From the NCBI RefSeq assembly GCF_017310505.1, contig NZ_CP065957.1, positions 1,302,001-1,366,000 of the forward strand: a stretch of 64,000 nucleotides of DNA, read 5' to 3'. Positions 17,669-26,409 of this stretch are shown piece by piece (positions within the stretch are counted from its first letter, which is position 1; every line of letters begins with the position of its first letter). Position numbers and translations under genes: made by a program. Under the pieces are notes generated by a model that saw only the letters and a program-made list of their open reading frames with translations, had not been told where the DNA came from and ran no database searches. This DNA comes from Methylacidiphilum caldifontis (GTDB taxonomy: Bacteria; Verrucomicrobiota; Verrucomicrobiia; Methylacidiphilales; Methylacidiphilaceae).

Positions 17669-18550
17669 TTAAAAAGTTGAAAGCCGAATTCCATGGTTAT
17701 CCGGTTTTAAAACAAGGATGTCTCCCTCAATAGCGAGTTTCGTAGATTGCTTTTTTAGAGCTTGAACTACCTCTGTAGGATCTCCATAGGTTATGGACAT
17801 AAGGGTTGAGCCCGATCCACTCAAATAAAAGCCCAAAGCCCCAGCCCCTAAGGCAGCTTTTTTCAACTCTTCCCAGTATGGGATATATTTAAGCCGATAA
17901 GGTTCATGAAAATGATCAACAAATAAACCGGGAAGATCTTTATATTGTTTTTTGAAAAAACAGACCGCTATCATTGATGCTCGTTGAATGTTTTCAACAG
18001 CGTCTTTGAGTTTTACTTCTTCGGGCAATATCTTGCGGGAGAGTTGAGTGGAAATTTCAATCTGAGGTACAAAGGCTATGAAAAAAACTTTGGAGTCTAT
18101 TCTACATCTAAAAGCTTTTTGAGGGCTACAAAGGATAAATCCTCCTTGAAAAGCAGGTCTTACATTATCTGGATGACCTTCAAGTTCGATGGCACAGTCC
18201 AAAATCTCATCGTTTTTTAAAGGAGAGTCTTCCAGGGCATTTATGCCCGCTAGCAGTCCCAACCTAATTGTGGCGCTGCTTCCAAGGCCTCGAGCTTGGG
18301 GGATTTGTGATTTGACAGACCATTTAATTAAAGGACAAGGTCTACTGGTTCTTTTTTCGAATTCCTTCAACGTTTCAACAACCATTGGATGATGCACAGA
18401 AGAATGAGCTTCGCTTGTTTTTTCAACCGTAATCACATTGTATAGCGAAAGAGCCGCACCGAAAGTATCGAAACCTGGCCCAAAATTGGTTGTCGTAGCG
18501 GGTATCTTTACACGACATCCTTTTATTACTTTTCGAGGAGGGATCGACAT
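17669..18550 (-). CDS. thrB: Homoserine kinase ThrB
   Basis: GHMP kinase that phosphorylates homoserine for threonine synthesis. The 293 residues start with the typical VKIPATTTNFGPGFDTFGAAL and carry the ATP-binding motif ARGLGSSATIRLGLLAG, ELEGHPDNVRPAFQGG and the C-terminal GFYLSGSGSTLMS. Length is normal. It begins 6 nt after the rhomboid gene stop on the same strand, so the two are probably co-transcribed although functionally unrelated. Cytoplasmic. Confidence 0.95.
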   Translation of the reverse strand: MSIPPRKVIKGCRVKIPATTTNFGPGFDTFGAALSLYNVITVEKTSEAHSSVHHPMVVETLKEFEKRTSRPCPLIKWSVKSQIPQARGLGSSATIRLGLLAGINALEDSPLKNDEILDCAIELEGHPDNVRPAFQGGFILCSPQKAFRCRIDSKVFFIAFVPQIEISTQLSRKILPEEVKLKDAVENIQRASMIAVCFFKKQYKDLPGLFVDHFHEPYRLKYIPYWEELKKAALGAGALGFYLSGSGSTLMSITYGDPTEVVQALKKQSTKLAIEGDILVLKPDNHGIRLSTF

Positions 18551-18556
18551 GGTCTT

Positions 18557-19279
18557 TTAGCGAAATGGGTGCGAAGAAGGCAAAAAAGCTTCCAGGGGTT
18601 TTATCGGCCATAACTTCACATAGAGGTATCCAAAAATGGCACCTGCTAGATGAGCGGTATGGGAAGATCCCGTATGGATATCAAAGACAAGACAAAGAGC
18701 CTCAAAAACAACAAATACAAGAACAATGACTTGAATAACGAGGAAAAAGGTAGGATTAAAGATAAATCGTTGAAAAGGAATATCTTGGTTAAGAGTTAGG
18801 CTCCTGATCCAAATTTCTTGGAGACAAAAAGCAAAAGCAAGAAGAAAAGAGAAAACCACCCCACTTGCTCCAATTAATCCTGGCTCATGCATAGGCCCTC
18901 CAAAAAAGAACCATCCCAGTCCTCCAGAAATGGCCCCCCCCACAAAAAGCAAGGCAAGTCTCAAATGTCCAAGGACTTTTTCTAGTTGATTGCCAAGGGA
19001 ATAAATGATAATGGCATTGGTCAGAAGATGAGGAGGCTCCATTTCATCATGAAGGAAAGCATAAGTCAAGAACTCCCATAACCTTCCATGGAAGACGCCA
19101 TCGGTGGTCAAAGCAAAAAAAGACCTAAACCAGGTGGAACCAAAAACAAACAAAAATGTGATCTGAATAAGATAAATAATAAAAAGAAAAGTGGTGAGAG
19201 CTTGGGTTACCCAAGGCAGAGTTTTTAAAAAATAGGGAGAAGACATGTCTTTAAACAAAATCCTCTTATCTTTTTTCAT
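18557..19279 (-). CDS. Rhomboid-family intramembrane serine protease
   Basis: A 240-residue protein with six or seven hydrophobic segments. The rhomboid signatures are present: HGRLWEFLTYAFLHDE, then HLLTNAIIIYSLGNQLE (the HxxxN oxyanion helix), the catalytic serine in LIGASGVVFSFLLAF and the catalytic histidine in HTAHLAGAIFGYLYVK. Such enzymes cleave transmembrane helices inside the membrane. The substrate is unknown. It lies immediately upstream of thrB. Confidence 0.88.
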   Translation of the reverse strand: MKKDKRILFKDMSSPYFLKTLPWVTQALTTFLFIIYLIQITFLFVFGSTWFRSFFALTTDGVFHGRLWEFLTYAFLHDEMEPPHLLTNAIIIYSLGNQLEKVLGHLRLALLFVGGAISGGLGWFFFGGPMHEPGLIGASGVVFSFLLAFAFCLQEIWIRSLTLNQDIPFQRFIFNPTFFLVIQVIVLVFVVFEALCLVFDIHTGSSHTAHLAGAIFGYLYVKLWPIKPLEAFLPSSHPFR

Positions 19280-19418
19280 TACTGTTGGTTTATTTTGTTG
19301 AAAAACTTCTCTGGGCTTTAAGAATTTTCAAAAGATTTCCTTTTCTAAGTTGGTCGTTTTGAAAGCAAAAATCAACCCTATTTCCTTGCTTCTCTCTGTA
19401 TAAAATATATTGAGGTTT

Positions 19419-20303
19419 TCAAACTATATTCATGGAAATATCTATAGCCTGGGCACTATGGGTAAGAAGCCCAAGGGAGATATAATCGACTCCGAGCCGA
19501 CTTACAGCCAGTAGTTTTTCTCTATCTACTTTTCCAGATACCTCCACAGCAACTCGAGATGCTATAATGTTAAGTGCTGTCGTAATCTCATCTATGCTCA
19601 TATTATCAAGCATAATGATGTCAGGGGATAGCTCACAAAATTGAGCAACTTCTTCAAGAGTTGACGCCTCAATTTCAACCTTCACAAAGGGCTTTTGATC
19701 TCTAACGGCTGCGATCCGGGTTTTCATCCATTGCAACCAATCATCTTTATGGCTTTTTTTCAGAAGGGCTATGTGGTTATCTTTAATAAGAATATGACCA
19801 CTCAGAGAAAGCCTGTGGTTTGACCCACCTCCACAAATCACAGCATATTTCTGCAATAATCTCAATCCTGGCAACGTCTTGCGAGTATCCAAAATTTTCG
19901 TTTTTGTTCCTTCTAGAGCACGAACAAAATGGCTTGTCAGGGTAGCCACTCCACAAAGATGAGACAAGAAATTTAAAGCCACTCTTTCTCCCATAAGTAT
20001 GCTTTGGGCATTCCCAGAGATTTCCATTATTGGAGTGTTTTTTTTGACTTCCTGCCCATCCTCAGCCAAAAAGAAGCATTCTACAGAGTGATCCAGCAAG
20101 CGAAAAACCATGCTAGCCAAAGAAAGTCCACAAACAATGGCATCCTGCTGGATAATAATTTGGGCTTTTGTTTTTAAATTCTGAGCAATGAACAGAGAAG
20201 AAGTAAGATCTGCTGTTCCGATATCTTCTTCTAAACAGCGTTGAACTATCTGTTTCAGAATCAATTCAGGAATAAAATAAAGGGGGGAGTTTTCTTTTTT
20301 CAT
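19419..20303 (-). CDS. nadC: Nicotinate-nucleotide pyrophosphorylase NadC
   Basis: Quinolinate phosphoribosyltransferase of NAD synthesis, making nicotinate mononucleotide from quinolinate and PRPP. The 294 residues show EDIGTADLTSSL at the start, ERVALNFLSHLCGVATLT, ILDTRKTLPGLRLLQKYAV, the GGGSNHR turn, ILIKDNHIALLKK, VEIEASTLEE and IMLDNMS, ending DYISLGLLTHSAQAIDISM. These are all the substrate-site blocks of the family. It is transcribed away from the DUF4388 gene. Confidence 0.97.
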   Translation of the reverse strand: MKKENSPLYFIPELILKQIVQRCLEEDIGTADLTSSLFIAQNLKTKAQIIIQQDAIVCGLSLASMVFRLLDHSVECFFLAEDGQEVKKNTPIMEISGNAQSILMGERVALNFLSHLCGVATLTSHFVRALEGTKTKILDTRKTLPGLRLLQKYAVICGGGSNHRLSLSGHILIKDNHIALLKKSHKDDWLQWMKTRIAAVRDQKPFVKVEIEASTLEEVAQFCELSPDIIMLDNMSIDEITTALNIIASRVAVEVSGKVDREKLLAVSRLGVDYISLGLLTHSAQAIDISMNIV

Positions 20304-20527
20304 TCTTATTTCGCCTTACTTTCCTTTAAAGGATAATCCAAAGCCAAAGATGATAATTTAGATAAATGACATTTTTTAAAATTTTTCCTATTTTAGTGTA
20401 AAGGCTAGAGCAGTCATCATAAAAGAAATCTTGATCCATAAAAATAAATATTAGGCATGGAAATAAGATGAAAAAAAAATAAAATTTTAAACTCTTTTTG
20501 ATAAACTGTATTCTAATTCCAAATAAT

Positions 20528-21328
20528 ATGCTCTTTGGAAAAATAAAATCTATTCCGCTGCCTCAAGTCGCCAAAATGATTGGTGACAAAAGCGGAATTA
20601 TCGAAATAACCACCCCAGAAAATGAACTGTATAAATTTTTCTTTTCAAAACGGCTGTTCTTGGGGGCTGAAAAACAAAATGTATTAATCGAAAACATTTT
20701 TACATTAAGATCTATACTCTCAGAACTTTCAGAAAAACATGAAAGCCGCTTTCTTTTTAAGGAAATATCGATCGAAAGTAAAATTAGTGGATTTTCTCTT
20801 ACGCTTGACCAGTTTATTATCGCTTCCCTTCATCCTCTCAAAATCAAATACCAAAAGACTACTGCTGATTTTTATCCTGATCCAGATACCGTTTTTATTA
20901 ACACCGGTACTGATACAAGCTGTATTGGATGTGATTTTTTATTATTCTGGATAGAAGCCCAGCCCTTTTTCTCAAGAGGAACAAGTGCAAAAGAATTATC
21001 AAAGTTCCTGTTTTTTTCTTTGGAAGATATTCTTTATTATACCTATACACTCAACCTTCTCGATATCATTAGACTAGCTGATAAAAAAAGGGTCTTTCAA
21101 CTGCCTCTATTGAAAACTCCCCAAATTCAAAACGTGGAGAATAAAACGGAGCTTGCTCTTGTTTCTTCTTCAACCCCTATAGAAGAAAAGAGTTCTCCCT
21201 ATCCTGTGCAAACAACAACCGAGTCCCAGGCAATTCAACTCTATCAAGTTGATAATCAACAAAAAAAAGGATTGCTTAGGCGCTTGATTTATGGTTTTAA
21301 GAACTTCTTTAGGAAAATGTATGAATGA
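20528..21328 (+). CDS. DUF4388 (PatA N-terminal-like) regulatory protein
   Basis: About 266 residues. The N-terminal ~100 residues (MLFGKIKSIPLPQVAKMIGDKSG, then GIIEI and a FFSKRLFLGAE strand) resemble DUF4388/PatA-N domains, which occur in bacterial signalling proteins. A middle helical part and a low-complexity serine/threonine-rich linker (SSSTPIEEKSS) follow, with a basic C-terminus (RRLIYGFKNFFRKMYE). The ATG at 20528 is preferred over an upstream TTG. Its last 8 nt overlap the GTPase start, which implies translational coupling. It is likely an adaptor or effector of that GTPase; the exact function is unknown. Confidence 0.65.
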   Translation: MLFGKIKSIPLPQVAKMIGDKSGIIEITTPENELYKFFFSKRLFLGAEKQNVLIENIFTLRSILSELSEKHESRFLFKEISIESKISGFSLTLDQFIIASLHPLKIKYQKTTADFYPDPDTVFINTGTDTSCIGCDFLLFWIEAQPFFSRGTSAKELSKFLFFSLEDILYYTYTLNLLDIIRLADKKRVFQLPLLKTPQIQNVENKTELALVSSSTPIEEKSSPYPVQTTTESQAIQLYQVDNQQKKGLLRRLIYGFKNFFRKMYE

Positions 21329-21845
21329 GAACGTTATAAAAATTTTTGTGACAGGACCTTCTGGGGCAGGGAAAACAACCTTTATTCGTTCGATAAGTCA
21401 ATCTGAAGTGATCTCCACAGATGTTCCTTGTACCGATATGGTTGGAAAGAAAGAAACGACTGTGGCAATGGATTACGGCACACTTGATCTTGATAGATAC
21501 TCAATCCATCTTTTCGGTTCACCCGGGCAAGACAGATTCAACTTCACTTGGGATATTCTTAAGGAAGGAGCTTTAGGGATAGTCATTCTTGTGGGCGGTC
21601 ATGATCCAAGCCAGCTTCCTTTATTAAAAAAAATACATGATAAATTTGTAACCGAATCGACTGTTCCCTATATCCTGGGTGTTACTCATCAGGACTTAAA
21701 AGAAGTGTGGACACCCGAAGAAATAGCCCTTTACCTCAATATAGATCCTTATCTGTGCGTTGGTATAAATGCGTTGGATGAAAATAGTGCGACAGATCTA
21801 TTGGTACGTTTATTCGAAATCATTGAAAAAGGGATGGGTGAATAA
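21321..21845 (+). CDS. MglA-like small GTPase (ATP/GTP-binding protein)
   Basis: A 174-residue Ras-like protein starting at the ATG that overlaps the preceding gene. The P-loop is GPSGAGKTT (12-20), a conserved threonine lies in KETTVAMDYG (switch I region), and the G3 block is LFGSPGQDRF. The usual NKxD base-recognition motif is replaced by VTHQD. These features match the prokaryotic Gtr/MglA-like family that works with roadblock proteins in polarity or regulatory switches. No membrane segment is seen. The roadblock protein encoded 161 bp downstream is a plausible GTPase-activating partner. Confidence 0.8.
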   Translation: MNENVIKIFVTGPSGAGKTTFIRSISQSEVISTDVPCTDMVGKKETTVAMDYGTLDLDRYSIHLFGSPGQDRFNFTWDILKEGALGIVILVGGHDPSQLPLLKKIHDKFVTESTVPYILGVTHQDLKEVWTPEEIALYLNIDPYLCVGINALDENSATDLLVRLFEIIEKGMGE

Positions 21846-22006
21846 CTCTTATTTTTAGGTGAAATTTAGTTCTCTTTTAAAAGAGCTAAATAAAGAAGCA
21901 AAAAGAAGTTAAGGAAAAAGTTTTTTCAATTTTTCTTGATCTATGCTTAGAACAAAATTATGAACTTTTAATCTAAAATTATAAATTCAAAAAGGAGCAT
22001 GTTAAA

Positions 22007-22381
22007 ATGTCTATTTCTGAGGAACTCAATATTGTACTTGGAGGATTACGAAGCGCTGTTCCAGAGATTACCGCAGCCTTGATCGCTACCACAGATGGTT
22101 TACCCGTTGCTCACTCTCTTAGTTCAGGTGATCCCAATCGGCTTTCGGCCATGGCTGCAACAGCCTTAGGACTGGGGAAAAGAATATGTGAAACATTTGG
22201 AGGAGGTGAGTTCAAAGAAAATACTGTGTCAGGTTCAGAAGGACAAATGTTTATCTATTCTGCTGGGGGAAAAGCGGTTCTTGGTGTCATCACAAAAACA
22301 GGCGGTAATGTTGGGCTTATCCATCTTGAGTCAAGAGAAGCAGCCAATAAAATCGCTTTAATCTTAAGTCGAGGGATGTAA
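22007..22381 (+). CDS. Roadblock/LC7-domain protein (MglB-like)
   Basis: A 124-residue single-domain roadblock protein: LGGLRSAVPEITAALIATTDGLPVA at the N-terminus, then RLSAMAATALGLGKRI, the central strands GQMFIYSAGGKAVLGVITKTGGNVGLIHLES and a closing helix. MglB-type dimers act as GTPase-activating proteins for MglA-like GTPases. A strong ribosome site AGGAG (21993-21997) lies 9 nt before the ATG. It ends 67 nt before atpB; whether it is linked to the atp operon is unclear. Confidence 0.85.
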   Translation: MSISEELNIVLGGLRSAVPEITAALIATTDGLPVAHSLSSGDPNRLSAMAATALGLGKRICETFGGGEFKENTVSGSEGQMFIYSAGGKAVLGVITKTGGNVGLIHLESREAANKIALILSRGM

Positions 22382-22410
22382 GGGAACAGAGATTTGTTCA
22401 TTATTTTTAC

Positions 22411-22438
22411 TTGACTTTCATATTGTCATCGATAAGAA
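22411..22438 (+). promoter_or_regulatory. Possible promoter of the atp operon
   Basis: TTGACT (22411-22416) and TAAGAA (22433-22438) are spaced by 16 bp, close to a sigma-70 pattern, just ahead of atpB. The predicted transcript would start only a few bases before the ATG at 22449, and no Shine-Dalgarno motif is seen there. This is suggestive only. Confidence 0.3.
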
Positions 22439-22448
22439 AAAAACACTC

Positions 22449-23306
22449 ATGACTTATTGGCTTATCGCTACTTTATCAGAAGGGAAAACTGAGCCACTCG
22501 TTCAACCGGCAGCAGAGACCCTTTTCTGGATAGGTTTTCTTCCCGTTACTAGTTCCATGATTCAAACATGGATAGTGATGGGAATAATGTTTTTGATTAT
22601 TAGGCTTGGGACATTAAAGCTTTCGCTGATTCCGGGAGGTCTTCAAAATGCGATTGAAGCAGCGGTAGAGGGCTTAGAAAAACTCACCCGAGGCCTACTC
22701 GAACCGAAGGTAGCGGATTGGGCATTTCCCCTTGTAGCGACCTATTTTATTTTCATTGTTTTTTCCAACATTACTGATCTGCTTCCCGGTGTGGGCAGTA
22801 TAGGCTTTGGGGAAAAAGATCTGGGAAGACATATTCCCCTGGCTATAAAGCATACTTCTGTTCCTCTTTTTAGACCTCCCACCTCCGATGCAAACATGAC
22901 TACGGCCATGGCTTTGATATTCTTTATAATGAGTAGCTTTTGGGCCATTCGTTATCATCAAGGGTTTAAAGGGCTTTTTACGCATATTTTCGGGGTTAAA
23001 GGAGGGTTTAAAGGCTGGATAGTCATTCCTCTAACAGTTCTTTTTGCAGCTGTTGGTTTAATGGAAATTATATCCATCCTTATTCGACCCGTGGCCTTGG
23101 CCATGCGGTTGTATGGTAACATTTATGGTGGGGAAACTGTCCTGCACATGATGACGGGAATATTGTGGGGACTGCCCGCTGTGCCTTTCTATTTTTTTGA
23201 ATTTATGGTCGCTATAATTCAGGCACTCATATTTACGTTGCTTTCTATTGTTTTTACCGGAACTCTCTGTTCCCATTTTGGGGAAGAAGAATCAAAAGAG
23301 GAATAA
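22449..23306 (+). CDS. atpB: ATP synthase Fo subunit a
   Basis: Membrane subunit forming the proton half-channels against the c-ring; 285 residues with five or more hydrophobic helices. The essential arginine is in the block RPVALAMRLYGNIYGGE (equivalent to the RLFGNMYAGE region of other bacteria). FSNITDLLPGVG and the C-terminal FEFMVAIIQALIFTLLSIVFTG are conserved. It is first of the atpBEFHAGDC cluster; no atpI lies upstream. A 303-nt spacer with hairpins separates it from atpE. Confidence 0.96.
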   Translation: MTYWLIATLSEGKTEPLVQPAAETLFWIGFLPVTSSMIQTWIVMGIMFLIIRLGTLKLSLIPGGLQNAIEAAVEGLEKLTRGLLEPKVADWAFPLVATYFIFIVFSNITDLLPGVGSIGFGEKDLGRHIPLAIKHTSVPLFRPPTSDANMTTAMALIFFIMSSFWAIRYHQGFKGLFTHIFGVKGGFKGWIVIPLTVLFAAVGLMEIISILIRPVALAMRLYGNIYGGETVLHMMTGILWGLPAVPFYFFEFMVAIIQALIFTLLSIVFTGTLCSHFGEEESKEE

Positions 23307-23483
23307 TCTAGTTTTAAAAATATTTATTTTTTAGATTTATTAGAGATAGTTTTTCGTTGTTTTATTTTACGAAAAAGGGTAAGTGAGGGAAAATGCAATG
23401 GCTTGAATGGAATGCTGAGTAAGGGAGTATTTAATTTCTATTCTAAAAAATGCTTGTTTTCGTCAAGCGATAAAAAAATACTC

Positions 23484-23509
23484 ATTTTATAAGCTTTTAC
23501 TTATAAAAT
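23484..23509 (+). repeat. Hairpin 1 in the atpB-atpE spacer
   Basis: ATTTTATAAG (23484-23493) and CTTATAAAAT (23500-23509) form a perfect 10-bp stem with a 6-nt loop. It is AT-rich, hence modestly stable. It lies 6 bp before a second, stronger inverted repeat. No U-tract of terminator type follows directly. Confidence 0.7.
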
Positions 23510-23515
23510 TTATAA

Positions 23516-23544
23516 ACACATGAAACAACGGTTGTTTCATGTGT
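23516..23544 (+). repeat. Hairpin 2 in the atpB-atpE spacer
   Basis: ACACATGAAACAAC (23516-23529) and GTTGTTTCATGTGT (23531-23544) are perfectly complementary around a single G, giving about 13 pairs with a 3-nt loop in RNA. It lies 65 nt before atpE. Such a structure may define the 5' end of a stable atpE mRNA after processing, attenuate read-through, or be a palindromic protein site. An A-rich run follows rather than a U-tract, so a simple intrinsic terminator is unlikely. Confidence 0.75.
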
Positions 23545-23609
23545 AAGCAAAAAAATAAACAATAAATATCATCCAAATGATTAAATAAATAAAAACAGGG
23601 AGAATAAAA

Positions 23610-23822
23610 ATGTTGTTCTTAGCTCAAATGGTTTCTGGAAATGTAGCCATCGGTTTGGCTGCTTTAGGTGGTGCTGTTGGAGTAGGACTGGCTGCTTTGG
23701 GTGCAGCTGGAGCCATAGGGAGAAATCCGGGGGCATTTGGTCTTGTATTCACGACAGCTTTGCTAGGTATGGCCTTGTCAGAAGGATTGGCCATCTTGGT
23801 CTTCTTCGTTGTCGGAAAATAA
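23610..23822 (+). CDS. atpE: ATP synthase Fo subunit c
   Basis: A 70-residue hairpin of two membrane helices joined by the polar loop GRNPGAFG. The glycine-rich first helix (GGAVGVGLAALGAAGAIG) and the ion-carrying glutamate in MALSEGLAILVFF are present. The extra Gln and Ser/Thr ligands of sodium-type rings are not evident, which supports proton coupling. A good ribosome site GGGAG (23598-23602) stands 7 nt before the ATG, fitting the high expression needed for a multi-copy subunit. Confidence 0.96.
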   Translation: MLFLAQMVSGNVAIGLAALGGAVGVGLAALGAAGAIGRNPGAFGLVFTTALLGMALSEGLAILVFFVVGK

Positions 23823-23835
23823 CCCTAAGGATATT

Positions 23836-24366
23836 ATGGAAGACACCTTACACCAACTGGGCATTGAATGGAATAAACTCATTGCTCAAATCATAAATTT
23901 TGTTATTGTACTATGGGTTCTTAATCGCTTTGCCTTCAGACCCGTACTTAAGATTTTGGAAGAAAGGAGACAAAAAATTGCCGAAAGTCTCCAAAATGCT
24001 GAAAAGATAAAACAAGAACTGGCTGAAGCTGAAGAAGCCAGAAAAGAAATATTGCGTAAGGCAAATGAGCAAGCTTCCTTAATCGTTGCTGAAGCGCAAA
24101 AAGTGGCCACATTTCAAGGCGAAAAGAAAATTCAAGAAGCCGTTGAGGAGGCAAAAAGGATTCTACAAAAAGCAGAAGAGACAGCCAGGCTTGAAAGAGA
24201 AAAGGCAAAAGAAGAAATGCGCAGGGAAATATTAAAGCTTGTGGTTGATATAAGCTCTAAAGTTGTAGGAAAGACGCTTTCTTCCGATGATCAGGAACGG
24301 TTGAAAAACGAAGTATTAAGCAGATTGCCTCAAAGAGAGGTTTCAGATGCCTATTCTAGAAATTAA
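23836..24366 (+). CDS. atpF: ATP synthase Fo subunit b
   Basis: Peripheral-stalk subunit, 176 residues. One N-terminal membrane helix (LIAQIINFVIVLWVLNRFAF) is followed by the conserved RPVLKILEERRQKIAESL, then a long charged coiled coil rich in Ala, Glu and Lys. The ATG at 23836, with AAGGA just upstream, is preferred over a TTG at 23809 that would overlap atpE. Only one b-type gene is visible, so it probably forms a homodimer. Confidence 0.94.
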   Translation: MEDTLHQLGIEWNKLIAQIINFVIVLWVLNRFAFRPVLKILEERRQKIAESLQNAEKIKQELAEAEEARKEILRKANEQASLIVAEAQKVATFQGEKKIQEAVEEAKRILQKAEETARLEREKAKEEMRREILKLVVDISSKVVGKTLSSDDQERLKNEVLSRLPQREVSDAYSRN

Positions 24367-24393
24367 TGCTTTTTGTTGGCAGAAAAAAGATCG

Positions 24394-24789
24394 ATGAAAA
24401 TTAGTAGAGAAGCTAAACGCCAAGCTAAAGTTCTTTTTAAGTTATGCCAAAAGAATGGCTCTATCGATACGATAAAACTTAAAGAAGTGATCAATAGGCT
24501 ATTAGAGGAAAAGCCTAGGCGTTATTTAGAAGTTCTAGAGAGGCTCAGACAACTCGTTACCCATGAAGTCGCTAAAAATACCTATGTGGTTCAAAGTCCC
24601 ATAGAGCTTCCAGATCAAGGTAAAACGGTTTTTGAAAAGCTTGAAAAAATCTTTGGCCCAGCTCTAGAAAAGAAATATCAGATCTGTCCGGAGCTGATCG
24701 GTGGGATTAGAATTCAGGTGGGTAGCGATGTATGGGATGGGTCAATAGCCTATAAACTTAAAAATCTCGAGGCAAGCTTAAATAAATAA
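24394..24789 (+). CDS. atpH: ATP synthase F1 subunit delta, short form
   Basis: The C-terminal part is diagnostic: a CPELIGGIRIQVGSDVWDGS strand pair followed by YKLKNLEASL, as in OSCP/delta subunits that join F1 to the b stalk. At 131 residues from the ATG at 24394 (138 from a TTG at 24373) it is clearly shorter than the usual ~175-180, so the N-terminal helical bundle that holds the alpha subunits is reduced. It follows atpF in the same reading frame after the TAA stop at 24364-24366. Gene order supports the call. Confidence 0.88.
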   Translation: MKISREAKRQAKVLFKLCQKNGSIDTIKLKEVINRLLEEKPRRYLEVLERLRQLVTHEVAKNTYVVQSPIELPDQGKTVFEKLEKIFGPALEKKYQICPELIGGIRIQVGSDVWDGSIAYKLKNLEASLNK

Positions 24790-24841
24790 TTTCTTATTGA
24801 GCTAGATGGCAACCAACTATTGTTGAACAGGAGAATCTAAT

Positions 24842-26395
24842 ATGGACATTTCTCTTCTCCAAGAAATAGAAGAAAAAATATCTGAACTTAAACTTGAAAT
24901 CGGCAAATCAAATGTAGGGGTTGTGAGGGAAATAGGCGATGGGGTTGTAAAGATCGAGGGCTTAAGTGATGTAGGCATGAACGAAGTGATAGAGTTTCCT
25001 CACCGGCTCGATGAATTTGGACAGCCTATAAGGGCTCTCTGCTTAAACCTCGAAGAAACCGAGGTGGGCGGAGTCATCCTGGGAGACTATTTACCCATTC
25101 GTGAGGGAGATGAAGTCAGAACGACAGGCAAACTTCTTCGTGTTCCCGTAGGTAAAGAGCTTTTAGGTCGGGTAATCAATCCTTTAGGACAAGCTCTTGA
25201 TGGGAAAGGTCCTATATTAACGCAAAAGAGCTATCCGGTAGAAAAAATTGCCCCTGGTATTATAAAACGCAGAAGTGTCAATCAACCTGTGCAAACCGGT
25301 ATTGTAGCCATCGATGCCATGATTCCCATCGGAAGGGGACAAAGAGAACTGATTATTGGGGACAGGTCGACAGGCAAAACAACAATCGCAATCGATACTA
25401 TCATTAATCAGGCCCATCTGAACAGGGCTAATGAAAAGGATCCATCTTACAGACCTCTTTATTCCATCTATGTGGCTATAGGTCAGAAAAACGCCAACAT
25501 TTCTAGGGTTATTGACACACTTGAAAAACATGGTGCGTTGGCTTATACCGTAGTTGTTGTGGGATCGGCCTCTGATCCCGTCACTTTGCAATACTTAGCT
25601 CCTTTTGCAGGAACAGCAATCGGGGAATGGTTTATGGATAATGGTATGGATGCTTTAATCGTATATGACGATTTATCAAAGCATGCCGCTGCTTATAGGC
25701 AAATTTCTCTGGTTTTAAAAAGACCCTCGGGTAGAGAGGCCTATCCAGGAGATATCTTTTATCTTCACTCCAGACTTCTTGAAAGATCGGCCAGGCTTAA
25801 CGAAAAAAGTGGAGGAGGCAGTTTAACCGCATTGCCTATTATTGAAACTCAGGCAGGGGATGTTTCAGCCTACATTCCTACAAATGTTATCTCTATAACC
25901 GATGGACAGATATATTTAGAAACCGATCTTTTTTATCAAGGCATAAGACCAGCCATTAATGTTGGGCTTTCTGTTTCTCGCGTGGGTTCTTCAGCTCAAC
26001 TCAAAGCTGTTAAACAGGTTGCTGGCAAAATAAAACTTGAACTTGCCCAGTTCAGGGAATTGGCTGCATTCGCCCAGTTTGCTACAGATCTTGATCCGGC
26101 AACAAAAGCTAAACTTGATCGTGGAAGTCGAATTGTGGAAATTTTCAAGCAACCCCAATATTCTCCTGTTCCAGTAGAAATACAAGTGGCGGTGCTATGG
26201 GCAGTCCAAAATGGATATTTTGATAAGATAGCCCTAGAAAAGGCAAAACAGGTTCAAACAAAACTTGTTGATTATCTCGAGAGTAGAGAGCCTACCATTC
26301 TTGAATCGATCAAATCTAAAAAGGCCTTGGACGACGATATTATTAAATCTCTTCGGCAAGCATTAGATAACTTTTTCCAAGGCCTTGTCGAATAA
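24842..26395 (+). CDS. atpA: ATP synthase F1 subunit alpha
   Basis: Non-catalytic nucleotide-binding subunit, 517 residues. It shows the N-terminal barrel ([20 protein letters not shown]), the P-loop [15 protein letters not shown] (with S where Q is usual), [12 protein letters not shown]-type block [35 protein letters not shown], the [18 protein letters not shown] loop and the [18 protein letters not shown] block with the arginine finger. A ribosome site CAGGAG lies about 8 nt before the ATG. Confidence 0.98.
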   Translation: MDISLLQEIEEKISELKLEIGKSNVGVVREIGDGVVKIEGLSDVGMNEVIEFPHRLDEFGQPIRALCLNLEETEVGGVILGDYLPIREGDEVRTTGKLLRVPVGKELLGRVINPLGQALDGKGPILTQKSYPVEKIAPGIIKRRSVNQPVQTGIVAIDAMIPIGRGQRELIIGDRSTGKTTIAIDTIINQAHLNRANEKDPSYRPLYSIYVAIGQKNANISRVIDTLEKHGALAYTVVVVGSASDPVTLQYLAPFAGTAIGEWFMDNGMDALIVYDDLSKHAAAYRQISLVLKRPSGREAYPGDIFYLHSRLLERSARLNEKSGGGSLTALPIIETQAGDVSAYIPTNVISITDGQIYLETDLFYQGIRPAINVGLSVSRVGSSAQLKAVKQVAGKIKLELAQFRELAAFAQFATDLDPATKAKLDRGSRIVEIFKQPQYSPVPVEIQVAVLWAVQNGYFDKIALEKAKQVQTKLVDYLESREPTILESIKSKKALDDDIIKSLRQALDNFFQGLVE

Positions 26396-26409
26396 GGATT
26401 ATTTCAATC

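Noticed and set aside
23401-23427. Tiny reading frame MQWLEWNAE in the atpB-atpE spacer as a leader peptide
   Set aside because: A weak ribosome-like GAGGG precedes it, but eight or nine codons with no regulatory codon run and no link to the hairpins is too little.
23516-23544. Hairpin 2 as an intrinsic terminator or a second parS site
   Set aside because: No U-tract follows the stem. The half-sites (ATGAAACA / TGTTTCAT) point the wrong way round and lack the central CACGTG of parS.
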